DNA of 64,000 nucleotides from JAIXWP01 sp041391745 (lineage in GTDB: Bacteria; Bacteroidota; Bacteroidia; Flavobacteriales_D; Sanyastnellaceae). Under the pieces are notes generated by a model. The model did no database searches. It saw only the letters and a list, made by a program, of their open reading frames with translations, and had not been told where the DNA came from. Shown here piece after piece: positions 53,579-62,703 of the stretch; the stretch's first letter is position 1; each line of letters starts with the position of its first letter. The DNA lies in contig JAWKNK010000005.1 of the NCBI GenBank assembly GCA_041391745.1, positions 62,001-126,000 on the forward strand, given 5' to 3'. The position numbers and the translations under genes are program-made.

Positions 53579-54502
53579 TTATTGAATGTGTAAAGATTCC
53601 AAGGCTCCTTCTTTCAGTGCATAAGCTGAATGAAACATCTTGGTGAATTTCCCCATTTCCATTACGGTTTTTACCAAATAGCTCGCAAGAGGAATATACT
53701 CCGCACGGATGCTTGGAATAGCCGGGTGCTTCAATCTTTCGTTATAAGTGGTGTTCATCAACCACAAATGCATCGATGGAAAATAGGTTACCGGAATTTC
53801 ATTCAATGTCTCGAAAGGCAGGTTTCTCAATGCGGGATTTGAATGTTTATACAAAGCAAAAATGGTATCAAAACTTCCGCTTGAACCAACCATTTGCGTC
53901 ACGTTGTACTCTTCAATTTTGGATTTAAGCTCTGCCAATTCACTTTCTAGATAATGACGCAAACGACTCATATCATCACGGGTCATTTTATCTTCTGGCT
54001 TGATGTATTCGTGCAGTCGACTAACGCCTAGCAAATAACTTTTCTTCCAGAAAATCTCATGCTTATTGGCGATAATGAACTCCGTGCTTCCACCTCCAAT
54101 GTCAATCAAAAGCGATGGATCCTCGCCCAAGTCGATTGTAGCAGAAATGCCTTTGTATATCAATTCAGCTTCACGATTTCCATCGATCACTTCGATATCT
54201 AATCCTAATTTTTTCTTTACCAACGCCACAAAATCTTTTCCATTGGAAGCTTCGCGAATAGCTGAAGTAGCGAAAACCTTGAAGTTGGTGCATTCAAAAT
54301 TAGCGAGGTTGTTTTTATGAGCATAAAGTGCATCAATACCTCGAATCATTCTTGATGGTACGATTCGCTTTTCCGCGAATCCACCAGCACCAAGCTTTAC
54401 AGCCAGTTTATTTTCAAACAATACATTCCAACCTTGCTCATCTTTTTCCGCAATGAGTAAGTTGAATGTGTTTGTGCCACAATCAATAATTCCGAATTTC
54501 AT
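53579..54502 (-). CDS. Ppx/GppA-family phosphatase
   Basis: The 307-residue protein has the ASKHA-fold Ppx/GppA motifs FGIIDCGTNTFNLLIAE, FATSAIREASNG and LLIDIGGGSTEFIIA, plus MVGSSGSFDTI. It hydrolyses polyphosphate or pppGpp; the domain alone (no HD domain) fits the short form. It converges with hldD with a 6-bp gap and is downstream of the ABC genes on the minus strand (15-bp gap). Confidence 0.92.
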   Translation of the reverse strand: MKFGIIDCGTNTFNLLIAEKDEQGWNVLFENKLAVKLGAGGFAEKRIVPSRMIRGIDALYAHKNNLANFECTNFKVFATSAIREASNGKDFVALVKKKLGLDIEVIDGNREAELIYKGISATIDLGEDPSLLIDIGGGSTEFIIANKHEIFWKKSYLLGVSRLHEYIKPEDKMTRDDMSRLRHYLESELAELKSKIEEYNVTQMVGSSGSFDTIFALYKHSNPALRNLPFETLNEIPVTYFPSMHLWLMNTTYNERLKHPAIPSIRAEYIPLASYLVKTVMEMGKFTKMFHSAYALKEGALESLHIQ

Positions 54503-54517
54503 AAGTTAAAGCTAGTA

Positions 54518-55864
54518 TTATCCTTTATAGCGCACCCACTTCCACAACTCTTTGTAAGTCGCCTTTTTTCCATACATCAATATACCCACGCGATAGATTC
54601 TTCCTGCCACCCAAACGGTTCCTACAAAAGCACCAATAAGCAATAACATGGAAACAATCAGTTCCCAAACATTTGAAGAATTCCAACCCATCGCTGTTTT
54701 CACCATCATTACAACAGGACTGGTCAATGGTAATATACCGAAAATTGTTCCCGTTGTTCCCTCTGGATTTTGCCATAAAAACTCTGAAACAATGAATCCA
54801 AAAACCAAAGGAATCGTTACAAATGGCATGAACTGTTGCGTATCTGTATCTTGATCTACCGCAGCTCCAATTGCCGCGAACAAGGAAGCATATAGCAAGA
54901 ATCCTCCAATGAAATAGAACAAGAATGCAAAAATCAATTGCATCCAAGGCACATTGAGAAGGAATGAAACAGGTTCACTGTTTTCAATCAAACTCATCGA
55001 GCCCCCCACACCAGGATTTGCGATCATTTCACCATTCAAATTTCCTGGGACTTCGGCTGAAGTTCCCATCACCATACCTATCACCACTACTGCAATTCCG
55101 CTAAACACCACCCACAGCACAAACTGCGTCAAACCCACAAGTCCAATACCTATGATTTTCCCCATCATCAATTGGAATGGCTTCACAGAACTGATAATCA
55201 CTTCAATAATTCTATTTGTTTTTTCTTCAATTACACCTCGCATTACTTGCACTCCGTAAATGAAAATAAACATGTAAATGATCAATGAAAAACCGAATCC
55301 CACACCTGCCATTTCGCGCAGATGTTCTCCAGAGTCTGGCTTTTCTACATTGTGTGTATTGAGCGTCACACCTTGCTTTACGCTCTGGTAGGTCTTCCAA
55401 TCCATACCAAACTTCTTCACGCGCCACTGCTCCAATGAAGCCTCCAATTCTTCTTGAATTCTATTTTGAACTTCCAAGGAAGGAAGTTTTTTTACATAGA
55501 ATTCACACATTCCATCTCCGTACGAAACGCTGTCTAGCTGCACCCAAAGAGAATGATGACTGTTTTTAAATTCTTCTTCAGTTGGGGTGATCGTTGTGAA
55601 TTCATAGGTCAAATCCTCAGTGTCTTTGAATCGAGGACGCTCGAGTCCAGAAGCTTTATAGTCTGCTACTTCCTGCTTGATGAGGTATCCGGCAGGATCT
55701 ACAATCAGCACATTGTGCTGAGTACTATCACTCAAGGCTACAAAAACAGCACCTATCATAAGTCCTGCAAACAATAAAGGACCGAGTAAAGTCATGATGA
55801 TGAATGATTTCTTTTTCACCCTCACCAAATATTCTCTTTTAATAATCAGTAATATCTTGTTCAT
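54518..55864 (-). CDS. ABC-2 type exporter permease (NatB-like)
   Basis: The 448-residue protein has an N-terminal membrane helix (SFIIMTLLGPLLFAGLMIGAVFVAL), a large extracytoplasmic domain to about 185 and five or six further helices, with the ABC-2 signature EEKTNRIIEVIISSVKPFQLMMGKIIGIGLVGLTQ. The start ATG overlaps the ATPase stop (ATGA). Family members export Na+, antibiotics or other small molecules; the substrate here is unknown. Confidence 0.9.
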   Translation of the reverse strand: MNKILLIIKREYLVRVKKKSFIIMTLLGPLLFAGLMIGAVFVALSDSTQHNVLIVDPAGYLIKQEVADYKASGLERPRFKDTEDLTYEFTTITPTEEEFKNSHHSLWVQLDSVSYGDGMCEFYVKKLPSLEVQNRIQEELEASLEQWRVKKFGMDWKTYQSVKQGVTLNTHNVEKPDSGEHLREMAGVGFGFSLIIYMFIFIYGVQVMRGVIEEKTNRIIEVIISSVKPFQLMMGKIIGIGLVGLTQFVLWVVFSGIAVVVIGMVMGTSAEVPGNLNGEMIANPGVGGSMSLIENSEPVSFLLNVPWMQLIFAFLFYFIGGFLLYASLFAAIGAAVDQDTDTQQFMPFVTIPLVFGFIVSEFLWQNPEGTTGTIFGILPLTSPVVMMVKTAMGWNSSNVWELIVSMLLLIGAFVGTVWVAGRIYRVGILMYGKKATYKELWKWVRYKG

Positions 55865-56793
55865 ACGGCTTGAGCATTATTAAATTCATTCACAGCTTTG
55901 ATAAATATCTCATTCATGTCTGGCACTACTTCATTTACAGAAATAATCTGTAAATCTTTAAGCAATACAGCCAACAAATCATTGAGTTTGCGTCCTTCCG
56001 GAATTCTAATAATCGCAACATTTCCACTTTCATCTGGAGTATTTGAAATTAATTCGAATGCCGCGCCCAGAGCGATTCCTAAGTCCATAGCATAACCGCT
56101 ATACTCGATTCTAAAAGTTTGATTTCTGAAATGATTTTTCACCTCTTGAACGGTGCCGCTCAAAATCACTTGAGATCGATTGATCAAAGCGATTTCATCG
56201 CACAATTCTTCTACACTACCCATGTCATGCGTAGATAAGATAATGGTGCTGCCATTATTCTTGAGTCGCAACATTTCATTGCGAATCAATTCCGCATTGA
56301 TAGGGTCAAAACCACTAAAAGGCTCGTCTAGAATAAGTAATTCTGGTTCATGAAGAACAGTAGTGATAAACTGAACTTTTTGAGCCATACCTTTTGATAA
56401 ATCTTCGATTTTTTTATCCCACCAGGCTTCAATTCCAAATCGGGTAAACCAATCCATCAATTTAGCTTTCGCCTCCTTTGCAGATAAGCCTTTGAGCTGA
56501 GCGAAATACATGCATTGTTCGCCCACCTTCATTTTTTTATAAAGGCCTCTTTCTTCTGGAAGGTATCCTATTTTCTCCACGTGCTCCGGCTTGAGCTTTT
56601 CACCATTAAACCAAACCTCGCCATTATCTGGTCCGGTGATTTGATTGATAATTCTGATCAAACTTGTCTTTCCAGCCCCATTGGGTCCGAGCAATCCAAA
56701 TACATTTCCTTTTTTCACTGAAATGGAAACGTCTTTGAGTGCCACATGCCCACTGTATGCTTTGGTAATGTTTCTCGCCTCTAGCGTGTTCAT
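55861..56793 (-). CDS. ABC transporter ATP-binding protein (NatA-like)
   Basis: From ATG 56793 the 310-residue protein shows Walker A GLLGPNGAGKTSLIRI, Q-loop-region GYLPEERGLYKKM, a variant signature LSKGMAQKVQF (LSGGQ replaced), Walker B LLILDEPFSGFDP and the His switch STHDMGS. The PEERGLY and LSKGMAQK patterns are typical of the NatA group. A C-terminal regulatory extension follows residue 220. It powers the permease encoded next. Confidence 0.93.
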   Translation of the reverse strand: MNTLEARNITKAYSGHVALKDVSISVKKGNVFGLLGPNGAGKTSLIRIINQITGPDNGEVWFNGEKLKPEHVEKIGYLPEERGLYKKMKVGEQCMYFAQLKGLSAKEAKAKLMDWFTRFGIEAWWDKKIEDLSKGMAQKVQFITTVLHEPELLILDEPFSGFDPINAELIRNEMLRLKNNGSTIILSTHDMGSVEELCDEIALINRSQVILSGTVQEVKNHFRNQTFRIEYSGYAMDLGIALGAAFELISNTPDESGNVAIIRIPEGRKLNDLLAVLLKDLQIISVNEVVPDMNEIFIKAVNEFNNAQAV

Positions 56794-56905
56794 AGGTATT
56801 CTAATTTCTATAATGCAAATGAAAGAATGATTTCGCAAGATAATTCAGATACTTGACAGAAGTTGCTCTCAACATTTTAGCGGTCTTAGGTGTTTACGAG
56901 AGGAA

Positions 56906-58399
56906 ATGACCAAAACCGAGATAAATATTGTTTGGTTAAAAAAAGACTTGAGGTGTACAGATCATCTCCCGTTTTACACTGCTGTGGAAGCTGATAAGCC
57001 TTTCATTGCCATATTTATCTTCGAGCCAACCGTTATTTCCGCTCCAGACAGTTCTCCTAGACATTGGAGGTTTGCACTTCAGGGGCTGCATGAAATGAAA
57101 AGTGATCCCCAAGCCGGCCGCAGCATTCATTTTTTCTATGAAGAAGCCATAGATGTTTTTCAAAAATTAAGCGACATCTATAAAATTGATCACGTTTACT
57201 CTCATGAAGAAACAGGAAATTTAATCACCTTCAAAAGAGATATTCAACTGAAAAACTTCTTTAAAGAAAATGAAATTTCATGGAAGGAATATCGAACTAA
57301 CGCAGTGGTTCGCGGATTAAAGTCTAGGGATAATTGGTCGGAAATGTGGGAAGCTCACATGAACGAGCCCATTAAAAAAATCTCTTGGTACAAAGCCAAG
57401 TTTGAAATCTTGGAATCCAATCAAAACACTCCCCGTGAGGTTTTAAAATTAATAGAGAATGATCAAGGCAGCTTTCAAGTTGGAGGATCATCATTTGCTT
57501 GGAAATACTTTAATAGCTTTTTGGAAAAAAGATGTCTTGGTTATCGCAGAAACATCAGCAAACCAGAAGCTTCAAGAAAAGGATGCAGCAGAATTTCTCC
57601 TTATCTCACTTGGGGCAATATCAGCATTCGAGAAGCCGTTCAAGCCACACACAATAGCTATTCAAAAAGCCCGTATAAACGAGATCTCAGCTTCTTTATT
57701 GCAAGATTGCATTGGCATTGTCATTTCATACAAAAACTTGAAAGTGAGTACACTATCGAGACAACAAATCTAAACCCTGGCTTCAACGCGATTCGAACCA
57801 TCGAAAATCCTGAAATTGTAAACGCTTGGAAACAGGGAAAAACAGGTATTCCCATGATTGACGCCTGCATGCGTTGTGTGGTGGAAACGGGATACATCAA
57901 CTTTCGCATGCGGAGTATGCTCGTCTCATTCCTTACACATCATCTTCAGCAACCATGGCAGTCGGGGACACACCATCTTGCAAAGGCCTTTTTAGATTAC
58001 GAACCGGGCATCCATTACCCTCAATTTCAAATGCAAGCGGGAACTATGGGAGTCAATACGATTCGAATATACAACCCTGTGAAACAAGGCAAAGACCATG
58101 ATCCAAATGGTGATTTTATTAAAAAATGGTTACCAGAATTAGCCAACCTACCTACTCCATTCGTTCACGAGCCATGGGAAATGACCGCTTTTGAAGAAGA
58201 AACACATGATTTCCATTTGGGAAAGAACTACCCCTATCCTATTGTAAACCTTGAAGATAGCGCCAAAAAAGCACGGGAATTAATTTGGTCTGTCAAACGC
58301 AGTGCTGAAGTGAAAGCGAATAACTCAGAAATCCTCAAAAAACACACAAAACGTAAATCCGAAAACGAGCGTCCAATATTTCCGAAACTACCGCAATAG
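56906..58399 (+). CDS. Cryptochrome/deoxyribodipyrimidine photolyase family protein
   Basis: The 497-residue protein has the Rossmann photolyase start VWLKKDLRCTDHLPFYTAV and the FAD-binding helical domain (GCSRISPYLTWGNISIRE, KQGKTGIPMIDACMRCVVETGYINFRMRSMLVSFLTHHL). The flavin loop is IHYPQFQMQAGTMGVNTIRIYNPVKQGKDHDP. Usual photolyases have NNWQW-type residues where this has HYPQFQ, so it belongs to a less typical subgroup. It may repair UV dimers or act as a light sensor. The C-terminal 30 residues are Lys-rich. Confidence 0.85.
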   Translation: MTKTEINIVWLKKDLRCTDHLPFYTAVEADKPFIAIFIFEPTVISAPDSSPRHWRFALQGLHEMKSDPQAGRSIHFFYEEAIDVFQKLSDIYKIDHVYSHEETGNLITFKRDIQLKNFFKENEISWKEYRTNAVVRGLKSRDNWSEMWEAHMNEPIKKISWYKAKFEILESNQNTPREVLKLIENDQGSFQVGGSSFAWKYFNSFLEKRCLGYRRNISKPEASRKGCSRISPYLTWGNISIREAVQATHNSYSKSPYKRDLSFFIARLHWHCHFIQKLESEYTIETTNLNPGFNAIRTIENPEIVNAWKQGKTGIPMIDACMRCVVETGYINFRMRSMLVSFLTHHLQQPWQSGTHHLAKAFLDYEPGIHYPQFQMQAGTMGVNTIRIYNPVKQGKDHDPNGDFIKKWLPELANLPTPFVHEPWEMTAFEEETHDFHLGKNYPYPIVNLEDSAKKARELIWSVKRSAEVKANNSEILKKHTKRKSENERPIFPKLPQ

Positions 58400-58438
58400 T
58401 TGTTAACTTCGCCCGCTAATCTTTAGATAACTATACGA

Positions 58439-59758
58439 ATGGAAATAGCAGTTGTAGGCACGGGCTACGTAGGTCTTGTAACAGGCACTTGCTTCGCCGA
58501 AACGGGAAACAATGTAACTTGTGTAGATATAGATGCAGCAAAGGTTGCAAAAATGAAAGAGGGTTTTGTACCCATCTATGAACCAATGCTCGATGTAATT
58601 TTCGAAAGAAATCAAAGGGAAGGTAGATTACATTTTACTACCAATCTTGAAGAAGCTATTTCTAAGGCTAAGATCATTTTTCTAGCGCTCCCAACGCCTC
58701 CAGGCGAAGATGGCAGCGCTGATTTATCCTATATTTTAAAAGTTGCGGATCAATTAGGATCAATGATGACCGATTATAAAGTCATCGTTGACAAATCCAC
58801 TGTTCCTGTAGGTACAGCAGAATTGGTGAAAGAGGCCATTCTCAAAAATGCGAAAGAGCAGTTTGATGTAGTGAGCAACCCTGAGTTTTTGAGAGAGGGT
58901 TTTGCGGTTGAAGACTTCTTGAAGCCAGACCGCGTGGTGGTAGGAACCACCAGCGCTCGCGCAAAAGAAATGATGGAGGAACTTTACAAACCTTTCATTC
59001 GTCAGGGAAATCCAATTCTCTTTATGGATGAGCGTAGCGCTGAATTGACCAAGTACGCTGCCAATGCATTTCTAGCTACCAAAATTTCATTCATGAATGA
59101 AATAGCAAATTTCTGCGAACAAGTAGGCGCAGATGTTGATGCTGTTCGTCTAGGAATTGGTTCTGATACGCGCATCGGTAAGCGTTTCTTATTCCCTGGT
59201 ATTGGCTATGGGGGAAGTTGTTTTCCAAAAGATGTTCAAGCCTTGGCTAAGAGCGGGATTGATGCGGGATACGAATTCAAAATTTTGAAAAGCGTTATGA
59301 AGGTGAATGAGCGCCAGAAAACAAGCATGCTCGGCCCGATCCTTCAATACTTCAATCAATCGCTCACTGATAAAAAAATCGCCATTTGGGGGTTGGCCTT
59401 CAAACCTGATACAGATGATATCCGTGAGGCTCCAGCATTGTATATGATTGAACACTTGCTTGAAGCAGGTGCGAAGATCAGCGCTTACGATCCTGAAGCA
59501 ATGGAGAATGTGAAAAAACAGAAAAACTATCCAATTGAATATTCCGAAGATCAATACGCTGCATTGAAAGATGCGGATGCGCTTTTGATTTGTACAGAAT
59601 GGAGTGCATTTAGAAATCCTGATTTCGATAGAATGGCTTCTCTTCTAACAGATAAGGTCATCTTCGATGGTCGAAATCTTTATGATTTAGATAAAATGCA
59701 AAAAATTGGTTTCTACTATAAAAGCGTGGGTCGCAATACAGTAGAAGCACATCACTAA
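58439..59758 (+). CDS. ugd: UDP-glucose 6-dehydrogenase
   Basis: The 439-residue protein has an NAD site (IAVVGTGYVGLVTGTCFAE), the VDKSTVPVGTAE strand, the NPEFLREGFAV segment and the catalytic loop GIGYGGSCFPKDVQAL (nucleophile Cys). The C-terminal UDP-binding domain is KIAIWGLAFKPDTDDIREAPA. It oxidises UDP-glucose to UDP-glucuronate. The next gene uses that product, 12 bp downstream. Confidence 0.95.
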   Translation: MEIAVVGTGYVGLVTGTCFAETGNNVTCVDIDAAKVAKMKEGFVPIYEPMLDVIFERNQREGRLHFTTNLEEAISKAKIIFLALPTPPGEDGSADLSYILKVADQLGSMMTDYKVIVDKSTVPVGTAELVKEAILKNAKEQFDVVSNPEFLREGFAVEDFLKPDRVVVGTTSARAKEMMEELYKPFIRQGNPILFMDERSAELTKYAANAFLATKISFMNEIANFCEQVGADVDAVRLGIGSDTRIGKRFLFPGIGYGGSCFPKDVQALAKSGIDAGYEFKILKSVMKVNERQKTSMLGPILQYFNQSLTDKKIAIWGLAFKPDTDDIREAPALYMIEHLLEAGAKISAYDPEAMENVKKQKNYPIEYSEDQYAALKDADALLICTEWSAFRNPDFDRMASLLTDKVIFDGRNLYDLDKMQKIGFYYKSVGRNTVEAHH

Positions 59759-59770
59759 GATAGTTTTTAA

Positions 59771-60754
59771 ATGAAAAGAGTTCTTATCACCGGCGCAGCA
59801 GGATTTCTCGGCTCCCACCTGTGCGATAGATTTATCAATGACGGCTATAAAGTCGTAGGAATGGATAATCTTATTACCGGTGACTTAAAAAATATTGAGC
59901 ATCTGTTTTCCAATGAACATTTTGAATTCTATCATCACGATGTTTCAAAATTCATTCACGTATCTGGGAAACTCGACTATATCCTTCACTTTGCATCACC
60001 TGCGAGCCCAATTGATTATTTGAAAATTCCTATCCAAACTTTGAAAGTTGGTTCATTAGGAATTCATAATTGCCTTGGTCTTGCAAAGGAAAAAAATGCT
60101 CGCATCATGATCGCTAGCACGAGTGAAGTTTATGGCGACCCCACTGTTCACCCGCAAACAGAAGCTTATTGGGGAAATGTAAATCCTGTTGGTCCTCGTG
60201 GCGTTTATGATGAGGCAAAGCGCTTCCAAGAAGCGATGACTATGGCTTACCACACGTTCCACGGACTGGAAACAAGAATTGTCCGAATATTCCATACGTA
60301 TGGTCCAAGAATGCGACTGAATGATGGTCGTGTTTTACCAGCATTTATTGGACAAGCCCTGCGTGGTGAAGATTTAACCGTTTTCGGAGACGGTTCACAA
60401 ACACGTTCATTCTGCTATGTGGATGACCTTGTTGAAGGAATCGTGCGACTATTGTTGAGTGACTATGCACAGCCTGTCAATATTGGAAATCCCGATGAAA
60501 TTACCATCAGTGATTTTGCAGAAGAGATCATCAAACTAACGGGCACCGATCAAAAAGTAATTTACAAACCACTGCCAACAGACGACCCAAAGCAACGTCA
60601 ACCAGATATCACATTGGCAAAGGAATTATTGGGGTGGCAACCAAAAGTGAATCGCGCTGAAGGATTGAAAATTACCTATGAATACTTCAAGTCATTATCT
60701 CAAGATGATTTGAATAAAATTGAACACAAAGACTTCACTAATTACATCAAATAA
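59771..60754 (+). CDS. UDP-glucuronate decarboxylase (UDP-xylose synthase)
   Basis: The 327-residue extended SDR has VLITGAAGFLGSHLCDRF, the MDNLITGDLKNIEHL loop, HFASPASPIDYLKIPIQTLKVG and the active-site YDEAKR (here GPRGVYDEAKRFQEA). FHTYGPRMRLNDGRVLPAFI follows. These are hallmarks of UXS-type decarboxylases. It converts UDP-glucuronate to UDP-xylose for polysaccharide. Downstream of ugd and 1 bp before the acetyltransferase start. Confidence 0.92.
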   Translation: MKRVLITGAAGFLGSHLCDRFINDGYKVVGMDNLITGDLKNIEHLFSNEHFEFYHHDVSKFIHVSGKLDYILHFASPASPIDYLKIPIQTLKVGSLGIHNCLGLAKEKNARIMIASTSEVYGDPTVHPQTEAYWGNVNPVGPRGVYDEAKRFQEAMTMAYHTFHGLETRIVRIFHTYGPRMRLNDGRVLPAFIGQALRGEDLTVFGDGSQTRSFCYVDDLVEGIVRLLLSDYAQPVNIGNPDEITISDFAEEIIKLTGTDQKVIYKPLPTDDPKQRQPDITLAKELLGWQPKVNRAEGLKITYEYFKSLSQDDLNKIEHKDFTNYIK

Positions 60755-60755
60755 C

Positions 60756-61328
60756 ATGGATTTTTTCGCTCATGAAACAACTGTATTGGATGATGGTTGC
60801 CAAATAGGGAAAGGCTCGAAAATATGGCACTTCAGCCATATTATGAGCAATGCTGTGATAGGCGAAAATTGTAATCTAGGACAAAATGTTGTGATTAGTC
60901 CGGGGGTTATTTTAGGCAATAATGTGAAAGTGCAAAATAACGTGAGTGTGTACACTGGAGTAGTTTGTGAGGATGATGTATTTCTCGGACCGTCATGTGT
61001 ATTTACAAACGTAATCAACCCGCGAAGTGCAGTTATAAGAAAAGATCAGTACATGCAAACTGTTGTAAAAAAAGGGGCTTCTATTGGCGCCAATGCTACA
61101 ATTGTTTGTGGAAATGATATTGGTGAATATTCAATGATTGGTGCAGGTGCAGTAGTAACCAAGAGTATACCTGCATATGCGCTTGTAGTTGGTAATCCGT
61201 CCAAACAAATTGGGTGGATTTCAGAATTTGGACATCGCTTAGAATTTGATCTAAATCGATCAGCCACCTGTCCTGAATCTGGCCAAAAGTACTTGTTAGA
61301 GGAAGGTACTGTTAAACGTATTTCTTGA
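60756..61328 (+). CDS. Left-handed beta-helix N-acetyltransferase (WbpD/WlbB-like)
   Basis: From ATG 60756 the 190-residue protein is a hexapeptide-repeat acyltransferase (IGENCNLGQNVVISPGVILGNNVKVQNNVSVYTGVVCEDDVFLGPSCVFTN). It has the family marker KKGASIGANATIVCGNDIGEYSMIGAGAVVTK and a short C-terminal tail. It resembles WbpD, which acetylates the 3-amino group of UDP-GlcNAc(3N)A. The WbpB oxidase and WbpE aminotransferase that normally make its substrate are not in this window. Confidence 0.85.
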   Translation: MDFFAHETTVLDDGCQIGKGSKIWHFSHIMSNAVIGENCNLGQNVVISPGVILGNNVKVQNNVSVYTGVVCEDDVFLGPSCVFTNVINPRSAVIRKDQYMQTVVKKGASIGANATIVCGNDIGEYSMIGAGAVVTKSIPAYALVVGNPSKQIGWISEFGHRLEFDLNRSATCPESGQKYLLEEGTVKRIS

Positions 61329-61338
61329 TATAGTAGAA

Positions 61339-62640
61339 ATGAAAATATACGATAAACTCATCAGCAAAGAAGGAAAACTAGCAGTAATCGGTTTAGGTTA
61401 TGTAGGTTTACCAATTGCTTTAGAATTCGCAAAAAAAATTAAAGTTGTAGGTTTCGACATTAACGCAGAGCGCGTTGAAATGATGCGAAACAACATAGAC
61501 CCTTCTGCTGAATTAGAAGCTAAAGACTTCGAAGGTTGTGACATTCATTTCACTTCAAAGATTGAAGACTTGAGCGATGTGAACTTCTTTGTAGTTGCCG
61601 TACCTACTCCTATTAACAATATGAATCTTCCTGACTTAGGACCAGTGCTGAGCGCTTCAAACACCGTAGGTCAAGTGCTGAAGCATGGTGATTACGTAGT
61701 TTACGAATCCACCGTTTATCCTGGATGTACTGAAGAAGATTGTGTTCCAATCCTAGAGAAAAATAGCGGACTGAAATTCAACATTGATTTCAAGGTTGGA
61801 TATTCTCCAGAAAGAATAAATCCTGGAGACAAACAACACACCATTCGCACCATCAAAAAAGTAGTAAGTGGATGTGATGAAACTTCATTAGATGAAGTAG
61901 CGAAAGTTTATGAAATAGTAGTTGACGCTGGAGTACACAAAGCAACTTCAATAAAAGTTGCTGAAGCATGCAAAATCATAGAAAACACTCAACGTGATGT
62001 GAACATCGCTCTTATCAATGAATTGTCGTTGATTCTGAGTAAAATGGGAGTTAATACCTATGATGTTTTAGAAGCAGCAGGAACGAAATGGAATTTCTTA
62101 AAGTTCACACCAGGTCTTGTTGGTGGACATTGTATTGGAGTTGATCCTTACTACTTGGTTTATAAAGCGAAGAAAGTTGGCTACTACGCTAAGATCATTT
62201 CTTCTGCACGATACATCAATGACAGCATGGGATTTTATGTTGGTAAACAAACCGTAAAAAAAATCCTCGAGCAAGGTAGAAATGCATTAGAGTCGAATGT
62301 GTTGGTAATGGGTGCTACATTCAAAGAAAATGTAAGTGATGTACGAAATTCTAAAGTCGTTGATATTATTCGAGAATTAGAATCATTTAGTGTGCATGTG
62401 GATGTAATAGATCCACATGCGAATAGTGAAGAACTTCACGAAGAATATGGTTTCGGCTTAGTAAATGAGCCCAAACCAAATGGATACGATGCAATCATTC
62501 TTGCTGTCTCTCACAGCGAATACTTGTCATTGGATGAGAGGTACTTCAAAAAATATTTGAAAGAAGGAAAAGGAGTATTTATGGATATCAAGGGGTTATA
62601 CAAAAACCAATTTTCTGAATTAACATACTGGTCGTTGTAA
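61339..62640 (+). CDS. Nucleotide-sugar 6-dehydrogenase (WbpA/WbpO/TviB type)
   Basis: The 433-residue protein has KLAVIGLGYVGLPIALEFAKK, VAVPTPIN, YESTVYPGCTEE and the YSPERINPGDKQHTI segment, and the catalytic GLVGGHCIGVDPYYLVYKAK (Cys). The YSPERINPGD motif marks the UDP-N-acetyl-hexosamine dehydrogenase subgroup, distinct from Ugd upstream. It likely gives UDP-GlcNAcA or UDP-GalNAcA. Terminal gene of a four-gene operon for surface polysaccharide sugars. Confidence 0.9.
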   Translation: MKIYDKLISKEGKLAVIGLGYVGLPIALEFAKKIKVVGFDINAERVEMMRNNIDPSAELEAKDFEGCDIHFTSKIEDLSDVNFFVVAVPTPINNMNLPDLGPVLSASNTVGQVLKHGDYVVYESTVYPGCTEEDCVPILEKNSGLKFNIDFKVGYSPERINPGDKQHTIRTIKKVVSGCDETSLDEVAKVYEIVVDAGVHKATSIKVAEACKIIENTQRDVNIALINELSLILSKMGVNTYDVLEAAGTKWNFLKFTPGLVGGHCIGVDPYYLVYKAKKVGYYAKIISSARYINDSMGFYVGKQTVKKILEQGRNALESNVLVMGATFKENVSDVRNSKVVDIIRELESFSVHVDVIDPHANSEELHEEYGFGLVNEPKPNGYDAIILAVSHSEYLSLDERYFKKYLKEGKGVFMDIKGLYKNQFSELTYWSL

Positions 62641-62675
62641 TGACAATTTAACTACAATTCAGCATTTTCGGTTTA

Positions 62676-62683
62676 TACATTTG
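62676..62683 (+). promoter_or_regulatory. -7 element before the last TonB receptor
   Basis: TACATTTG matches TAnnTTTG and lies 20 bp before ATG 62704. A clear TTG at -33 is not seen, so the promoter is only partly supported. Confidence 0.45.
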
Positions 62684-62703
62684 CGGCCACAAACCGCACA
62701 TTT

